Below, in pieces: positions 43,631-53,274 of a stretch of 64,000 bases of DNA. How positions within the stretch are numbered: the first letter of the stretch is position 1; every line of letters begins with the position of its first letter. The notes under the pieces were generated by a model, which did no database searches, was not told the origin of the DNA, and saw nothing but the letters and a program-made list of their open reading frames with translations. The translations under genes were made by a program, and so were the position numbers. The stretch is from contig NZ_CP044549.1 in the NCBI RefSeq assembly GCF_009859475.1, positions 5,332,001 through 5,396,000 on the forward strand. Reading direction: 5' to 3'. This DNA is from Hydrogenophaga sp. BPS33 (GTDB lineage Bacteria; Pseudomonadota; Gammaproteobacteria; Burkholderiales; Burkholderiaceae_C).

Positions 43631-44489
43631 GAAGTGCCGCGATGCGCTCTTCGATCGGCGGGTGCGTCGAGAACAGCTTGCCCAGGTTGCCGGTGATGCC
43701 CAGGGCCTGCATGGTCTTGGGCAGTTCCCCCGGGGTCAGGCCACCCAGGCGGGCCAGCGCGTTGATCATCGGTTGTTTGCGACCCATGAGGCTGGCAGCA
43801 CCCGCGTCGGCGCGGAACTCGCGCTGGCGGCTGAACCAGGCCACGATGATGGCGGCGAGGAATCCGAGCACGATGTCCATCACGATCGTAGTGACCATGT
43901 AGCCGATGCCAGGGCCGGAATTGTTGTCGCTGCCGCGGCGCAGGAAGGCGTCCACCGCATAGCCGATCACGCGGCTCAGGAACACCACGAAGGTGTTCAT
44001 CACGCCCTGGATCAGCGTCATGGTGACCATGTCGCCGTTGGCGACGTGCGCCACCTCATGGCCGATCACGGCCTCGACCTCTTCCTTGGTCATGTTCTGC
44101 AGCAGGCCGGTGGACACCGCAACCAGCGCGGAGTTCTTGAACGCACCGGTGGCGAACGCATTGGGCGCGCCTTCAAAGATCGCGACTTCGGGCATGCCGA
44201 TGCCGGCCTTGTCGGCGAAGCGGCGCACCGTCTCCACGATCCAGGCTTCGTCGGCGGTCTGCGGCTGGTTGATCACGCGCGCACCAGTGCTCGCTTTTGC
44301 CATGAACTTGCTCATGAGCAGCGAGATGGTCGCGCCGCCAAAGCCGATCACGAGCGAAAAACCAGCCAGCGCCGTCATGTTCAGGCCGTTGGCGGTGAGG
44401 AAGCGGTCGACGCCCAGGATGCGGGTGGTGACCAGCAACACCGCCATGACGGCGAAGTTGGTCAGAACGAACAGAAAGACGCGTTTCAT
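43623..44489 (-). CDS. htpX: HtpX, membrane zinc metalloprotease
   Basis: HtpX degrades misfolded inner-membrane proteins during envelope stress. The 288-residue protein has two N-terminal membrane helices (5-25, 35-60), the zinc motif HEVAH at 144-148, further hydrophobic segments at 155-180 and 192-212, and [10 protein letters not shown], where the Glu is the third ligand. Length and motifs are standard. It ends in the hairpin shared with the MaoC gene. Confidence 0.97.
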   Translation of the reverse strand: MKRVFLFVLTNFAVMAVLLVTTRILGVDRFLTANGLNMTALAGFSLVIGFGGATISLLMSKFMAKASTGARVINQPQTADEAWIVETVRRFADKAGIGMPEVAIFEGAPNAFATGAFKNSALVAVSTGLLQNMTKEEVEAVIGHEVAHVANGDMVTMTLIQGVMNTFVVFLSRVIGYAVDAFLRRGSDNNSGPGIGYMVTTIVMDIVLGFLAAIIVAWFSRQREFRADAGAASLMGRKQPMINALARLGGLTPGELPKTMQALGITGNLGKLFSTHPPIEERIAALQK

Positions 44490-44569
44490 GGGGGCTCCGG
44501 TGGTTGTCTTTGGGATGAAAACGATGCGTATGTGGGTGCGGCGGAACGTTCTTCAAGCCGCGTCGGCGT

Positions 44570-45955
44570 TCACACCTGGGGCAGCAGGATGCGGCGCTCC
44601 CACGCGCTGATCTCCTGGAGGAAATGGTCGTGCTCCAACGCCTTGACCGCCAGGTACGCCCGCACGAAACGTTCGCCCAGCAGACGCGGCGCATGCACGC
44701 TCCGGGCCATTTGTTCGTGGGCGGTGGAAAAAGTTCGAGGCAGACCACGCGGCAAGTCGTAGCCGTTGTCCTGCACCGGGTCGTCGGGCAAGCGCCTCTC
44801 CTCCAGGCCTGCCAGTCCGGCGGCCAACGTGGCAGCGATGGCGAGGTAGGGGTTGGCGTCCGCGCCGGCCAGCCGGTTTTCCACCCGACGCGCGGCCGGT
44901 GGGCTCACCGGCACGCGCAGGCCGGTGGTGCGGTTGTCGTAGCCCCACGCGACGTTGATCGGCGCCTGGCTGCCGGCGACGTAGCGGCGGTAGGCATTGA
45001 CGTTGGGCGCGTAAACGAGCGTGAAGTCGGGCGTGTAGGCCTGCAAGCCCCCGATGTAATGCAGGAAGGCGTCGCTGGCCGAGCCGTCGGTCTGGCTGAA
45101 GATGTTTCGCCCCTTGGTGTCCACCACACTCTGGTGCAGGTGCATCGAGCTGCCGGCCTCGCCTGCGATGGGCTTGGCCATGAAGACGGCGTTCAGGCCG
45201 TGCTGCAGCGCGATCTCGCGCGCCGCTGCCTTGAACAGAAAGGCCTGGTCGGCCACGGCCACCGGGTCGCCATGCAGCAGGTTGATCTCGTACTGACACG
45301 GGCCGACCTCGTGCAGCCAGGTGTCGGCGCGGATGCCCAACGCGTCGATGGCGGCGTGGAACGCATCCCAGAACGGTGCCCATTCGTTGAGCGTGTTCAG
45401 GCTGAAGGCCGACTGCCCTACTTCGGGGCGGCCACCGCGTCCGGTGGGCGCGGTCAGCGATTGTGTCGGATCGGTCATGGCCGCGGTCAGGTAGAACTCG
45501 ATTTCGGGCGCCACCACGGGCGTGAGACCCAGGGCCTGGTAGCGCGACACCACATTCTTGAGCACGGAGCGCGGCGCGAACTCGCACAGGCTGCCGTCGA
45601 GCTCCACGCAGTCGTGCACGGCCAGGTAGCGCGGCACGCTGGCCCAGGGCGCGCGCTTGAGCGTGGCCAAATCGGGAATGAGGCGCACGTCGGGGTCGGC
45701 GTCGGGGAACACCTTGTCGTACGAATACTCGCCCGTCACGCACTGCATGGGAATCGCCTGGCAGATGCGCAGCTCGCCACCCGCAGCGAAGCTGGCGGCG
45801 GGCATGAGCTTGCCGCGCGGGTAACCGGTGACGTCGGCGAACAGGCACTCCACGTCGCGCACGCCACTGGCGCGGAAATGCGCGGCCAGCTCGGCACGGT
45901 CGGCGGCACGCGCCAGGTTCAGGTGAGACCACGAGGGCGAGGCAGTTGCGTTCAT
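44570..45955 (-). CDS. Glutamine-synthetase family ligase, gamma-glutamylpolyamine synthetase-like
   Basis: This 461-residue protein has the GS fold: APEIEFYLTAA, CQYEINLLHGDPVAVADQAFLFK, AGEAGSSMHLHQSV, NRTTGLRVPVSPPAARRVENRLAGADANPYL. Length and wording resemble PuuA-type enzymes, which ligate glutamate to amines, rather than GlnA. The ATG overlaps the DUF3025 stop (ATGA). No other puu genes are nearby, so the amine substrate is unknown. Confidence 0.85.
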   Translation of the reverse strand: MNATASPSWSHLNLARAADRAELAAHFRASGVRDVECLFADVTGYPRGKLMPAASFAAGGELRICQAIPMQCVTGEYSYDKVFPDADPDVRLIPDLATLKRAPWASVPRYLAVHDCVELDGSLCEFAPRSVLKNVVSRYQALGLTPVVAPEIEFYLTAAMTDPTQSLTAPTGRGGRPEVGQSAFSLNTLNEWAPFWDAFHAAIDALGIRADTWLHEVGPCQYEINLLHGDPVAVADQAFLFKAAAREIALQHGLNAVFMAKPIAGEAGSSMHLHQSVVDTKGRNIFSQTDGSASDAFLHYIGGLQAYTPDFTLVYAPNVNAYRRYVAGSQAPINVAWGYDNRTTGLRVPVSPPAARRVENRLAGADANPYLAIAATLAAGLAGLEERRLPDDPVQDNGYDLPRGLPRTFSTAHEQMARSVHAPRLLGERFVRAYLAVKALEHDHFLQEISAWERRILLPQV

Positions 45956-46719
45956 GTTGCGGTGGCGTTGTCGGTGCGCCGGGGACGGAACACCTGGGCA
46001 TCGGCATAGTAAGCGGGATCGCTGTTGGCCTGCGCCCACCCTGGCACCCCCAGCACCGGCAGCGGCGTGAAGGGCTTGCGCGCCAACGACGGCGCGTTCA
46101 AGGTCTGCGCCAGCCAGGCGTCCCACGCGGCGAGATCGTCACCCAGAGATATGGGCACCGGTTCGCGAAACACGTGGGCGGTGATCGACTTGTAGGGCCT
46201 CACCAGCTTCTCCAGCAGCGCGTGGCCAAAGAGCACCAGCCGGGCCTGCGCCCAGAGTGGGCGCAGCGTGACGAACAGGGCGGTCCATTCCCGCGCCACC
46301 AGCGCGTCCCACAACGGCGGCGGCGCTTGCAGCAGAGCCGCGTTTTCGTCGAACAGGGTGAGCGCGTCGCGCACCGGCCCGCGCACCTCGCGCACACCAT
46401 CGGCGGCAATCTGTGCCGCTTGCAACTGGTTCAGACGCTGCTTGGCGAGTGGGAAGCGCAGCCAGCACAGGCCATTGAAGAAATCGTGAAGGTTCTCGCG
46501 CGTGGGCACGGCGCTGGTGTCGAAGATGAACTGCTCGTACGCGGCACCGGCGGGCAGTTCGGCTTGCGACACGAAGCGCACCGGGCAGGCCCCCACGGCC
46601 TCCAGCGCCTGCGGCAGCTTGTCTCCCTGAACCAGACGCCCATGCACCGCGCGCCCCGTGGCCGCGCAAGGCGCGAACCAGGGCCCGGCCCAGTCGATCG
46701 CGTCGGTGATCGGGCTCAG
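45952..46719 (-). CDS. DUF3025 family protein, apparent CTG start
   Basis: This protein of about 255 residues has the DUF3025 features [10 protein letters not shown] near the N-terminus, [25 protein letters not shown] and [21 protein letters not shown]. Its function is unknown. No ATG, GTG or TTG lies at the right place. A CTG overlapping the pyrC stop (CTGA) has GGAGG eight bases upstream and is my preferred start; a TTG about 26 codons further upstream would overlap pyrC deeply. It is coupled to pyrC and to the downstream ligase by overlaps. Confidence 0.75.
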   Translation of the reverse strand: MSPITDAIDWAGPWFAPCAATGRAVHGRLVQGDKLPQALEAVGACPVRFVSQAELPAGAAYEQFIFDTSAVPTRENLHDFFNGLCWLRFPLAKQRLNQLQAAQIAADGVREVRGPVRDALTLFDENAALLQAPPPLWDALVAREWTALFVTLRPLWAQARLVLFGHALLEKLVRPYKSITAHVFREPVPISLGDDLAAWDAWLAQTLNAPSLARKPFTPLPVLGVPGWAQANSDPAYYADAQVFRPRRTDNATAT

Positions 46720-47765
46720 GCGACCAACCTCCAGGGCAAGACCTCGCCACCACGCAAGGGCTTCAAATCGGCCTCGCCGAAGCGGAAGCTCTCGGGCGAG
46801 GTCCAATGCTCGCGCTTCAAGGTGATGGTGCCGCTGTTGCGCGGCAGTCCATAGAAGGCCGGGCCGTGCACACTGGCGAAGCCTTCCAGCTTGTCGAGCG
46901 CACCGGCATTGTCGAAGGCCTCGGCATACATCTCGATGGCTGCGTGCGCGGTGTAGCAACCGGCGCAGCCCAGGGCGTGTTCCTTCAGATGGGCCGCGTG
47001 CGGCGCGCTGTCGGTACCGAGGAAGAAGCGGTCGCTGCCGCTGGTGGCGGCGGCCACCAGGGCCTGGCGGTGAAGCTCCCGTTTCAGCACGGGCAGGCAG
47101 TAGTAGTGCGGGCGGATGCCACCGGTGAAGATGGCGTTGCGGTTGAACAGCAGGTGGTGCGCGGTGATCGTGGCCGCCGTGAACGGACCGGCCTCGGCAA
47201 CGTATTGCGCGCCTTCCTTCGTGGTGATGTGTTCCATCACGATCTTCAACTCGGGGAAGTCGCGCCGCAGCGCAATGAGCTGCTCGTCAATGAACACGGC
47301 CTCGCGGTCGAACAGGTCGACCTCGGGGTGGGTCACCTCGCCGTGCACCAGCAACAGCAGGCCGGCACGCTGCATGGCTTCGAGCGTCTTATAGGTCTTG
47401 CGGATGTCGGTCACACCCGCGTCGCTGTTGGTGGTGGCGCCCGCGGGATAGAGCTTCAAGGCGACCACGCCGGCATCCCGCGCGCGCACGATTTCATCGG
47501 GCGGCAGGTTGTCGGTGAGGTAGAGCGTCATGAGCGGCTCGAACCTCATGCCGGCAGGCACGGCGGCGCGGATGCGATCGCGGTAGGCCAAGGCCTGCGC
47601 CGCGGTGGTCACCGGCGGCCTGAGGTTGGGCATGATGACCGCCCGGCCGAACTGCGCCGCACTGTGCGGCACCACGGTGTGCAGCGCCTCGCCATCGCGC
47701 ACGTGCAGGTGCCAGTCGTCGGGTCGGGTGATGATGAGGGTCTGTGGGGCGGTCGAGGTGTTCAT
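46716..47765 (-). CDS. pyrC: PyrC, dihydroorotase (type II)
   Basis: PyrC cyclises carbamoyl-aspartate to dihydroorotate in pyrimidine synthesis. The 349-residue protein has [10 protein letters not shown] (His 19 and 21), the carboxylated Lys in [13 protein letters not shown] (Lys 104), LLVHGEV, VMEHITT and GTDSAPH with the catalytic Asp. All metal ligands are present. The start is ATG, 30 bases after the binding-protein gene. Its stop overlaps the DUF3025 start. Confidence 0.96.
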   Translation of the reverse strand: MNTSTAPQTLIITRPDDWHLHVRDGEALHTVVPHSAAQFGRAVIMPNLRPPVTTAAQALAYRDRIRAAVPAGMRFEPLMTLYLTDNLPPDEIVRARDAGVVALKLYPAGATTNSDAGVTDIRKTYKTLEAMQRAGLLLLVHGEVTHPEVDLFDREAVFIDEQLIALRRDFPELKIVMEHITTKEGAQYVAEAGPFTAATITAHHLLFNRNAIFTGGIRPHYYCLPVLKRELHRQALVAAATSGSDRFFLGTDSAPHAAHLKEHALGCAGCYTAHAAIEMYAEAFDNAGALDKLEGFASVHGPAFYGLPRNSGTITLKREHWTSPESFRFGEADLKPLRGGEVLPWRLVA

Positions 47766-47795
47766 GCCTCGATTCTCGCAAACCTGCAGAAGATC

Positions 47796-48692
47796 TCACG
47801 GCACCTTGTCGGTGGGATATTTCCAGAAATCCCGCAGCAGGTAGCTCATAGGCAGGTTCAGAGACACGCCTTTGGGCGGGATGGGCTGGGTGAACCAGGT
47901 CGCGTAGATCGCCTGGATCTCACCGCTGTAGATGAGCCGTCGCATCTCATCGTCCACGATTTTCTTGAATGCCTCGTCGTTCCGGGGCAACATGATCGCC
48001 AGCGGCTCGGTCGTGAAGAAGCGGCCCACGACCTTGAGGGAAGCCGGGTCCGACCGTGCCGCGGCCAGACCGAACAGCAGCACGTCGTCCATGGCAAAAG
48101 CGTCGACCTCACCCTTCTCGACCATGCGCACGGCCTGTTCGTGGTCGTCAGCTTCCACGACACGCATTGGAAACCCACGCTCCCGGACCAGGCGACGCAG
48201 CGCATCCAGCGGCGTCGTGTTCCGGGTGGACACCACCACTTTGAGGCCAGGGTGATCCAGCCGGTCTACCGCGCTGTCGCGGCGGACCATGAGCCGTGCA
48301 CCGGTGATGAAATGGGGAATCGTGAAAGCCACCCGCTGGCGGCGCGCAGCGTTGTTGGTGGTGGAGCCACACTCCATCTGGGCCAGGCCCTGCTCCACCG
48401 CCTCCAGTCGGTTGGAGGGTGTCACGGCAAGGTAGCGCACGTCGAGCACGCTCAATCCCAGCTTGCGTTGCACCGCCTGAGCCAGGCGGCGGCAGACGTC
48501 GAGGGCGTAACCCACCGGTTTGCCCGAGCCGTCCAGGTACGAGAACGGTACGGAGGATTCACGGTGAGCCAGCACCAACACGCCATCTTTCGCCACACGG
48601 TCCAGCACCGGACCGGCCTGGGCAACGGCCATGCTGGCCAGACAGACTCCGACGAAGACACTGCGCACGCAAGTTGCAAGGATCGAGAACAC
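47796..48692 (-). CDS. Second GltI-like amino-acid ABC solute-binding protein
   Basis: This 298-residue periplasmic protein has a signal peptide (ILATCVRSVFVGVCLASMAVAQA) and a family 3 binding-protein fold with MECGSTTNNAARRQRVAF, closely matching the IECGSTTNN of GltI. The GTG start at 48692 has GGGAGG seven bases upstream. It lacks its own permease genes and follows gltL, suggesting it shares the GltJKL transporter with a different ligand range. A hairpin separates it from gltL. Confidence 0.87.
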   Translation of the reverse strand: MFSILATCVRSVFVGVCLASMAVAQAGPVLDRVAKDGVLVLAHRESSVPFSYLDGSGKPVGYALDVCRRLAQAVQRKLGLSVLDVRYLAVTPSNRLEAVEQGLAQMECGSTTNNAARRQRVAFTIPHFITGARLMVRRDSAVDRLDHPGLKVVVSTRNTTPLDALRRLVRERGFPMRVVEADDHEQAVRMVEKGEVDAFAMDDVLLFGLAAARSDPASLKVVGRFFTTEPLAIMLPRNDEAFKKIVDDEMRRLIYSGEIQAIYATWFTQPIPPKGVSLNLPMSYLLRDFWKYPTDKVP

Positions 48693-48750
48693 AGCGGCAC
48701 CTCCCAAAGAATGCAGGGAGCATAGGGGAAGGAACCTCCGAAAGACCAAT

Positions 48751-48794
48751 GCCCATCCCGCATCCGGCCATGTGACCGGTATATGCGGATGGGC
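48751..48794 (-). terminator. Long hairpin after gltL
   Basis: GCCCATCC and GGATGGGC pair perfectly, continue with GCAT/ATGC across a bulge, and the loop contains a CCGG/CCGG pair. It begins 8 bases after the gltL stop. It is followed by only a weak T-rich stretch, so partial termination is likely. Confidence 0.5.
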
Positions 48795-48801
48795 CGGCGG
48801 C

Positions 48802-49539
48802 TCAATGCGCCAGGATCTTGTTCAGGAAATCCTTGGTGCGCGGCTGACGCGCTTCGGGGTTGCCGAAGAACTCGTCCTTGGAGCAGTCTTCCAGGATCTT
48901 GCCGCCCACGTCCATGAAGATCACGCGGTTGCCGACCTTGCGAGCGAAGCCCATTTCGTGCGTCACGCACATCATGGTCATGCCTTCATGGGCCAGGCCA
49001 ATCATCACGTCCAGCACTTCGCCCACCATTTCCGGGTCCAGCGCCGAGGTGGGTTCGTCAAACAGCATCACGATCGGGTCCATCGACAAGGCGCGCGCAA
49101 TCGCCACGCGCTGCTGCTGACCGCCCGAGAGCTGGCCCGGGAACTTGTCCTTGTGGGCGATCAGGCCCACGCGCTCCAACATCTTCAGGCCGCGCTTCTT
49201 GGCTTCGTCGGTATTGCGCCCCAGCACCTTGATCTGCGCGATCGTGAGGTTTTCCGTCACCGAGAGGTGCGGGAACAGCTCGAAGTGCTGGAACACCATG
49301 CCCACGCGGCTGCGCAGCTTGGGCAGGTTGGTCTTGGGGTCGTGCACCGCCACGCCGTCCACCGTGATCTCGCCCTTCTGGAAAGGTTCGAGCGCGTTGA
49401 TGGTCTTGATGAGGGTGGACTTGCCCGAGCCTGACGGGCCGCACACCACGACCACTTCACCCTTCTGGATGTTGGTGGAGCAATCGGTCAGCACCTGCAC
49501 GGGGCCGTACCACTTGGAGACATTCTTGAGTTCAATCAT
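48802..49539 (-). CDS. gltL: GltL, ATP-binding subunit of the glutamate/aspartate ABC importer
   Basis: This 245-residue ATPase has Walker [10 protein letters not shown], the Q-loop in [13 protein letters not shown], signature LSGGQQQR, Walker [15 protein letters not shown] and the switch His in VTHEMGFA. It energises the GltJK permease. It starts 30 bases after gltK. The start ATG gives [12 protein letters not shown], the family N-terminus. Confidence 0.95.
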   Translation of the reverse strand: MIELKNVSKWYGPVQVLTDCSTNIQKGEVVVVCGPSGSGKSTLIKTINALEPFQKGEITVDGVAVHDPKTNLPKLRSRVGMVFQHFELFPHLSVTENLTIAQIKVLGRNTDEAKKRGLKMLERVGLIAHKDKFPGQLSGGQQQRVAIARALSMDPIVMLFDEPTSALDPEMVGEVLDVMIGLAHEGMTMMCVTHEMGFARKVGNRVIFMDVGGKILEDCSKDEFFGNPEARQPRTKDFLNKILAH

Positions 49540-49569
49540 GGCAATTCCTGCGTTTCGTGTACGTCGGCT

Positions 49570-50241
49570 TCAACGGATGATGGCAATCTTCTTGTGCAGG
49601 CGCTTGACCAGCCAGGACAGCGCATAACACATGATGAAGTAGATGACCGCAGCGGCGAGATAGGCCTCGATCGGGCGGCCGAAGTTCTTGCCCGCCACCT
49701 CGAAGCCCTTGAGCATGTCGTAGGCGCCGATGGCATACACCAGCGAGGTGTCCTGAAACAGGATGATGGTCTGCGTGAGCAGCACCGGCAGCATGTTGCG
49801 AAATGCCTGCGGCAACACCACCAGCTTCATGTTCTGGCCATAGCTCATGCCCAGCGCCTGCCCGGCGAACACCTGGCCACGCGGGATCGACTGGATGCCC
49901 GCGCGCATGATCTCGCTGAAGTAGGCCGCCTCGAAGGCGATGAAGGTGATCACCGCCGACGCCTCGGCACCGATGGGCCGCCCGATCAGCAGCGGCACCA
50001 GCAGGAAGAACCACAGGATCACCATCACCAGCGGAATGCTGCGCATGCCGTTGACGTAGATGGTGGCCGGTGTTTCCAGCCAGTTCTTGCCCGACAGGCG
50101 CATCAGCGCCAGGATGGTGCCGAAGAGGATGCCGCCAATGGTGGCGACGATGGTCAACATCGCGCTGAAATACAGGCCCTTCAACACGAAGTTGGTGATG
50201 AGGTCCCAGTTATAGAAGGAAAAGTCGAGGTTCAAGTTCAT
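49570..50241 (-). CDS. gltK: GltK, permease subunit of the glutamate/aspartate ABC importer
   Basis: This 223-residue inner-membrane protein has about five helices and the EAA loop EIMRAGIQSIPRGQVFAGQALGMS that contacts the ATPase. The ATG at 50241 lies one base after the gltJ stop. An in-frame start 17 codons upstream is less likely, since it would overlap gltJ. It pairs with GltJ. Confidence 0.94.
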   Translation of the reverse strand: MNLNLDFSFYNWDLITNFVLKGLYFSAMLTIVATIGGILFGTILALMRLSGKNWLETPATIYVNGMRSIPLVMVILWFFLLVPLLIGRPIGAEASAVITFIAFEAAYFSEIMRAGIQSIPRGQVFAGQALGMSYGQNMKLVVLPQAFRNMLPVLLTQTIILFQDTSLVYAIGAYDMLKGFEVAGKNFGRPIEAYLAAAVIYFIMCYALSWLVKRLHKKIAIIR

Positions 50242-50242
50242 C

Positions 50243-50998
50243 TCAATGGCCTCCCGTTCCGCCGGCCACGATGAAGCCCGGTATGCGCGCACGCTTCTCG
50301 ATGAAGGCCATGATGCGGTTGATGGCGAAGGCCGAGATGATGTACAAGCCGGTCACGGCCAGGTACACCTCCACGCCGCGCGAGGTTTCTTCCTGCGCCT
50401 GCATCGCGAACATGGTGAGTTCGGACACCGACACCGCGAACGCCACCGAGGAGTTCTTGAAGATGTTCATGGTCTCGCTGGTCAGCGGCGGGATGATGAT
50501 GCGAAACGCCATCGGCAGCAGCACGTAGCGGTAGTACTGGAAGGTGGTGAAGCCCATCGCCATGCCGGCATAGCGTTGCCCGCGCGGCAGCGCCTGGATA
50601 CCTGAGCGCACTTGCTCGGCGATGCGCGCCGAGGTGAAGAATCCCAGGGCGAAGACCACCAGCACGAAGCCAGGCACGTCCCGCATGGCCGGGAAGATCG
50701 CAGGCACCACGTGGTACCAGAGGAAGATCTGCACCAGCAGGGGAATGTTGCGGAACAGTTCCACCCAGGCATTGCCCAGGCGCACCACCATGGGTCGGTC
50801 GGGCAGCGTGCGCAGTGTGCCGATCACGATTCCGAGCACCAGGGCCAACAGCAAGGCCAGCAGCGAGACGGACACGGTCCAGCCCCACGCGGAGAGCATC
50901 CAGTCCAGGTAGGTGATGTCTCCGCCTTTGCCAAAGCAGCTCGCCACCGGCTGCCTCTCAATGGTGTCCTCGCAGAACACCTGCCAATCCCAGGCCAT
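50243..50998 (-). CDS. gltJ: GltJ, permease subunit of the glutamate/aspartate ABC importer
   Basis: This 251-residue protein has an N-terminal extension (MAWDWQVFCEDT, with Cys 9 and Cys 21), about five membrane helices and the EAA loop IAEQVRSGIQALPRGQRYAGMAMG. The N-terminal wording is typical of GltJ. It lies 124 bases after gltI, across the terminator-like hairpin at 51071-51103. Confidence 0.94.
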   Translation of the reverse strand: MAWDWQVFCEDTIERQPVASCFGKGGDITYLDWMLSAWGWTVSVSLLALLLALVLGIVIGTLRTLPDRPMVVRLGNAWVELFRNIPLLVQIFLWYHVVPAIFPAMRDVPGFVLVVFALGFFTSARIAEQVRSGIQALPRGQRYAGMAMGFTTFQYYRYVLLPMAFRIIIPPLTSETMNIFKNSSVAFAVSVSELTMFAMQAQEETSRGVEVYLAVTGLYIISAFAINRIMAFIEKRARIPGFIVAGGTGGH

Positions 50999-51070
50999 AA
51001 AAGCACCTTCTCTTCTCTTGTTGTTTGTGAATGGCGCTGTTCACCGCACAGCGCGCCAACCTCTACGAAA

Positions 51071-51103
51071 ACGCCCCTTCAAATGAATCACTTGAAGGGG
51101 CGT
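51071..51103 (-). terminator. Attenuating terminator between gltI and gltJ
   Basis: ACGCCCCTTCAA and TTGAAGGGGCGT form a perfect 12-bp stem with a nine-base loop, followed on the minus strand by TTTCGT. It sits 19 bases after the gltI stop. Such a partial terminator would let the binding protein be made in excess over the membrane and ATPase subunits. Confidence 0.75.
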
Positions 51104-51122
51104 GCTTGAAGCTCGTGACCGA

Positions 51123-52022
51123 TTACTTGACGGTGTACTCTTCCATCGGCTTGTCGTTCGGGTTCGCCCACGCGGCCTTGGTGGCCTCGGACATCGGCAG
51201 ACCGATCTTCACGTTGGCGGGCGGGATCGGCTGCATGAACCACTTGTCGTACAGCTTGGCCAGCGAGCCATCGGCGATCTGGCGCTTGATGCTGTCGTCC
51301 ACGGCCTTCTTGAAGGCAGGATCGTCCTTGCGCAGCATGCAGGCGATCGGCTCCACCGACAGCACTTCACCGACGATCTTGAAGTCGGCCGGGTTCTTGG
51401 CCTTGGAGGCATTGGCCGCCAGGATGGAGCCGTCCATCACGAAGGCATCGGCACGGCCGGATTCGAGCAGCAGGAAGCTGTCGGCGTGGTCCTTGCCCAT
51501 GACTTCCTTGAAGTCGATGCCTTCGGCGCGCTTGTTGCGGCGCAGGGTCTGCACCGAGGTGGTGCCCGTGGTGGTGGCCACGGTCTTGCCCTTGAGGCTT
51601 TCAATACCGGTGATGCCGGAGTTGGCCTTGGTCAGGATACGCACTTCTTCCACATAGGTGGTCACGGCGAACGACACATCCTTCTGGCGCGTAGCGTTGT
51701 TCGTGGTGGAGCCGCATTCGATGTCCACAGTGCCGTTCTGCACCAGCGGAATGCGGTTTTGCGAGGTCACGGGCTGGTATTTGATATCCAACTTGGACAG
51801 GCCCAGCTGCTTCTGGATATCGGCCAGTACACGTTCACCCATCTCGGTGTGAAAGCCGACGTACTTGCCGTTGCCCAAGGTGTAACCCAGGCCAGACGAT
51901 TCGCGCACGCCCAGGGACACACTGCCGGACGCCTTGATCTTGGCCAGCGTGTCGCCGGCTTGAGCGAAGGCGCTGCTGGCGGCCAATGTGGTGACGGCCA
52001 ATGCAAGCAGGTGTTTTTTCAT
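51123..52022 (-). CDS. gltI: GltI, glutamate/aspartate periplasmic binding protein
   Basis: This 299-residue protein has a clear signal peptide (MKKHLLALAVTTLAASSAFA) and the conserved DIECGSTTNNATRQKDVSFA segment. The ATG at 52022 is preferred over a start 8 codons upstream. It is the first gene of gltIJKL and the most upstream gene of a run that continues to the ligase at 44570. Confidence 0.95.
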   Translation of the reverse strand: MKKHLLALAVTTLAASSAFAQAGDTLAKIKASGSVSLGVRESSGLGYTLGNGKYVGFHTEMGERVLADIQKQLGLSKLDIKYQPVTSQNRIPLVQNGTVDIECGSTTNNATRQKDVSFAVTTYVEEVRILTKANSGITGIESLKGKTVATTTGTTSVQTLRRNKRAEGIDFKEVMGKDHADSFLLLESGRADAFVMDGSILAANASKAKNPADFKIVGEVLSVEPIACMLRKDDPAFKKAVDDSIKRQIADGSLAKLYDKWFMQPIPPANVKIGLPMSEATKAAWANPNDKPMEEYTVK

Positions 52023-52300
52023 AAAGATCTCCTTCATTGTGAACAAAAACGAACAGAACGGATGACAACCGAACGCTCAGCGCCGATCGGGCTGCAGGCG
52101 TTTGCATGATGCCCCTTACGCAAGCTTCGTTCCACCCCGGGAATTCCCACCCCGTCGGGAAACAAAACGGGCGACTCTATCCGGCGCAAAGAACAAACGC
52201 CAATGCCGATGGCGATCGCGATCATGCAAAGCCGTCATGTCCGAACTTACCCCTATGGCAAAGACGTTCGCGCGACGCTAGTCACTCTTGGGACATAAGG
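52023..52300. other. Gene-free interval upstream of gltI
   Basis: This stretch of 278 bases must hold the gltI promoter. On the minus strand TTGGCG followed 17-18 bases later by TAGAGT is a weak candidate. A HypT-like regulator gene ends at its far side. I see no gene or RNA in it. Confidence 0.4.
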
Positions 52301-53218
52301 TCAGCCGACCGCCTGGCGCTGGCGCAGGTCGTTCCAGAACTTCTCGACCGATCCCTTGATCTTGCGGCCCATGGGTTTCTCGCGGTAGATGCGGATGTCG
52401 AGCGCGATCTCGAGCCCGTCGCCCGCCGGCACCAGCTTGCGCGTGCGCACCTCCTTGCGCACCGCGCTGGCCGGCAGGAAGGCGATGCCGTGGCCTTCCA
52501 GGGCCATGGCCTTGAGGCCCTCGGCCATGTCGGTCTCGTAAATACGGTCCAGGTGCACCGGCGCGGCGCTCTGCTTGAGCATCTGGTCGACCGCTCGTCC
52601 CAGGTAGGCGCCGGGCGCGTAGGCGAGATACGGCAGGGGCTGCTGCTGCGTGCCAGGCAGGCTGTGCTGCGGGCGGCCGTCGGCGTCCGGGCGCACATAG
52701 GGCGCCAGCAGCTCGGTGCCCAGGGGCAGCATCTCGTAGCGCGTGGCATCGAGCTGGATCGGCTGCGCGGCGTGGTGGTAGGCGATCAGCAGGTCGCAAC
52801 TGCCTTCCACCAGACGCAGCACGGCGTCGTGCACGTTCAAGGCGATCAGGCGGCTCTTGATCGGGCCGCAGGTCTCGCGCAAGCCGGAGAGCCAGGAGGG
52901 GAAGAAGGTGAACGCCAGCGTGTGCGGCAAGGCGAACTCGATCACGTCCTGCCCCGCCGCCGTGTGCGCGCGCAGCATGGCCCGGGTGCTTTGCAGCGAA
53001 TGCAGCATTTCCAACGCCTGGTCGTACAGGGTCTGGCCCGCGGGCGTGAGGCGCGTGGGGTAGGACGACCGGTCCACCAGATCGGTGCCGGCCCAGGCTT
53101 CCAGCGACTGGATGCGGCGCGAGAAGGCGGGCTGCGTGACGTGCCGCAGCTGTGCCGAACGGCTGAAGCTGCGGGTTTCAGCGAGGCTGACGAAATCCTC
53201 GAGCCATTTGGTTTCCAT
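52301..53218 (-). CDS. LysR-family regulator, HypT-like subgroup
   Basis: This 305-residue regulator starts METKWLEDFVSLAETRSFSRSAQLRHVTQPAFSRRIQSLE, closely resembling the ETKWL-type N-terminus of HypT/QseD, the hypochlorite-responsive LysR subgroup. It ends in a co-inducer domain and KFWNDLRQR. It lies upstream of gltI on the same strand and could regulate it. Target and signal are not evident. Confidence 0.85.
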   Translation of the reverse strand: METKWLEDFVSLAETRSFSRSAQLRHVTQPAFSRRIQSLEAWAGTDLVDRSSYPTRLTPAGQTLYDQALEMLHSLQSTRAMLRAHTAAGQDVIEFALPHTLAFTFFPSWLSGLRETCGPIKSRLIALNVHDAVLRLVEGSCDLLIAYHHAAQPIQLDATRYEMLPLGTELLAPYVRPDADGRPQHSLPGTQQQPLPYLAYAPGAYLGRAVDQMLKQSAAPVHLDRIYETDMAEGLKAMALEGHGIAFLPASAVRKEVRTRKLVPAGDGLEIALDIRIYREKPMGRKIKGSVEKFWNDLRQRQAVG

Positions 53219-53274
53219 GAACGGCGATTATGGGGTGCCGTGGCCCATCTCCGTCGGGCGCGCCCCCGCGCCCG

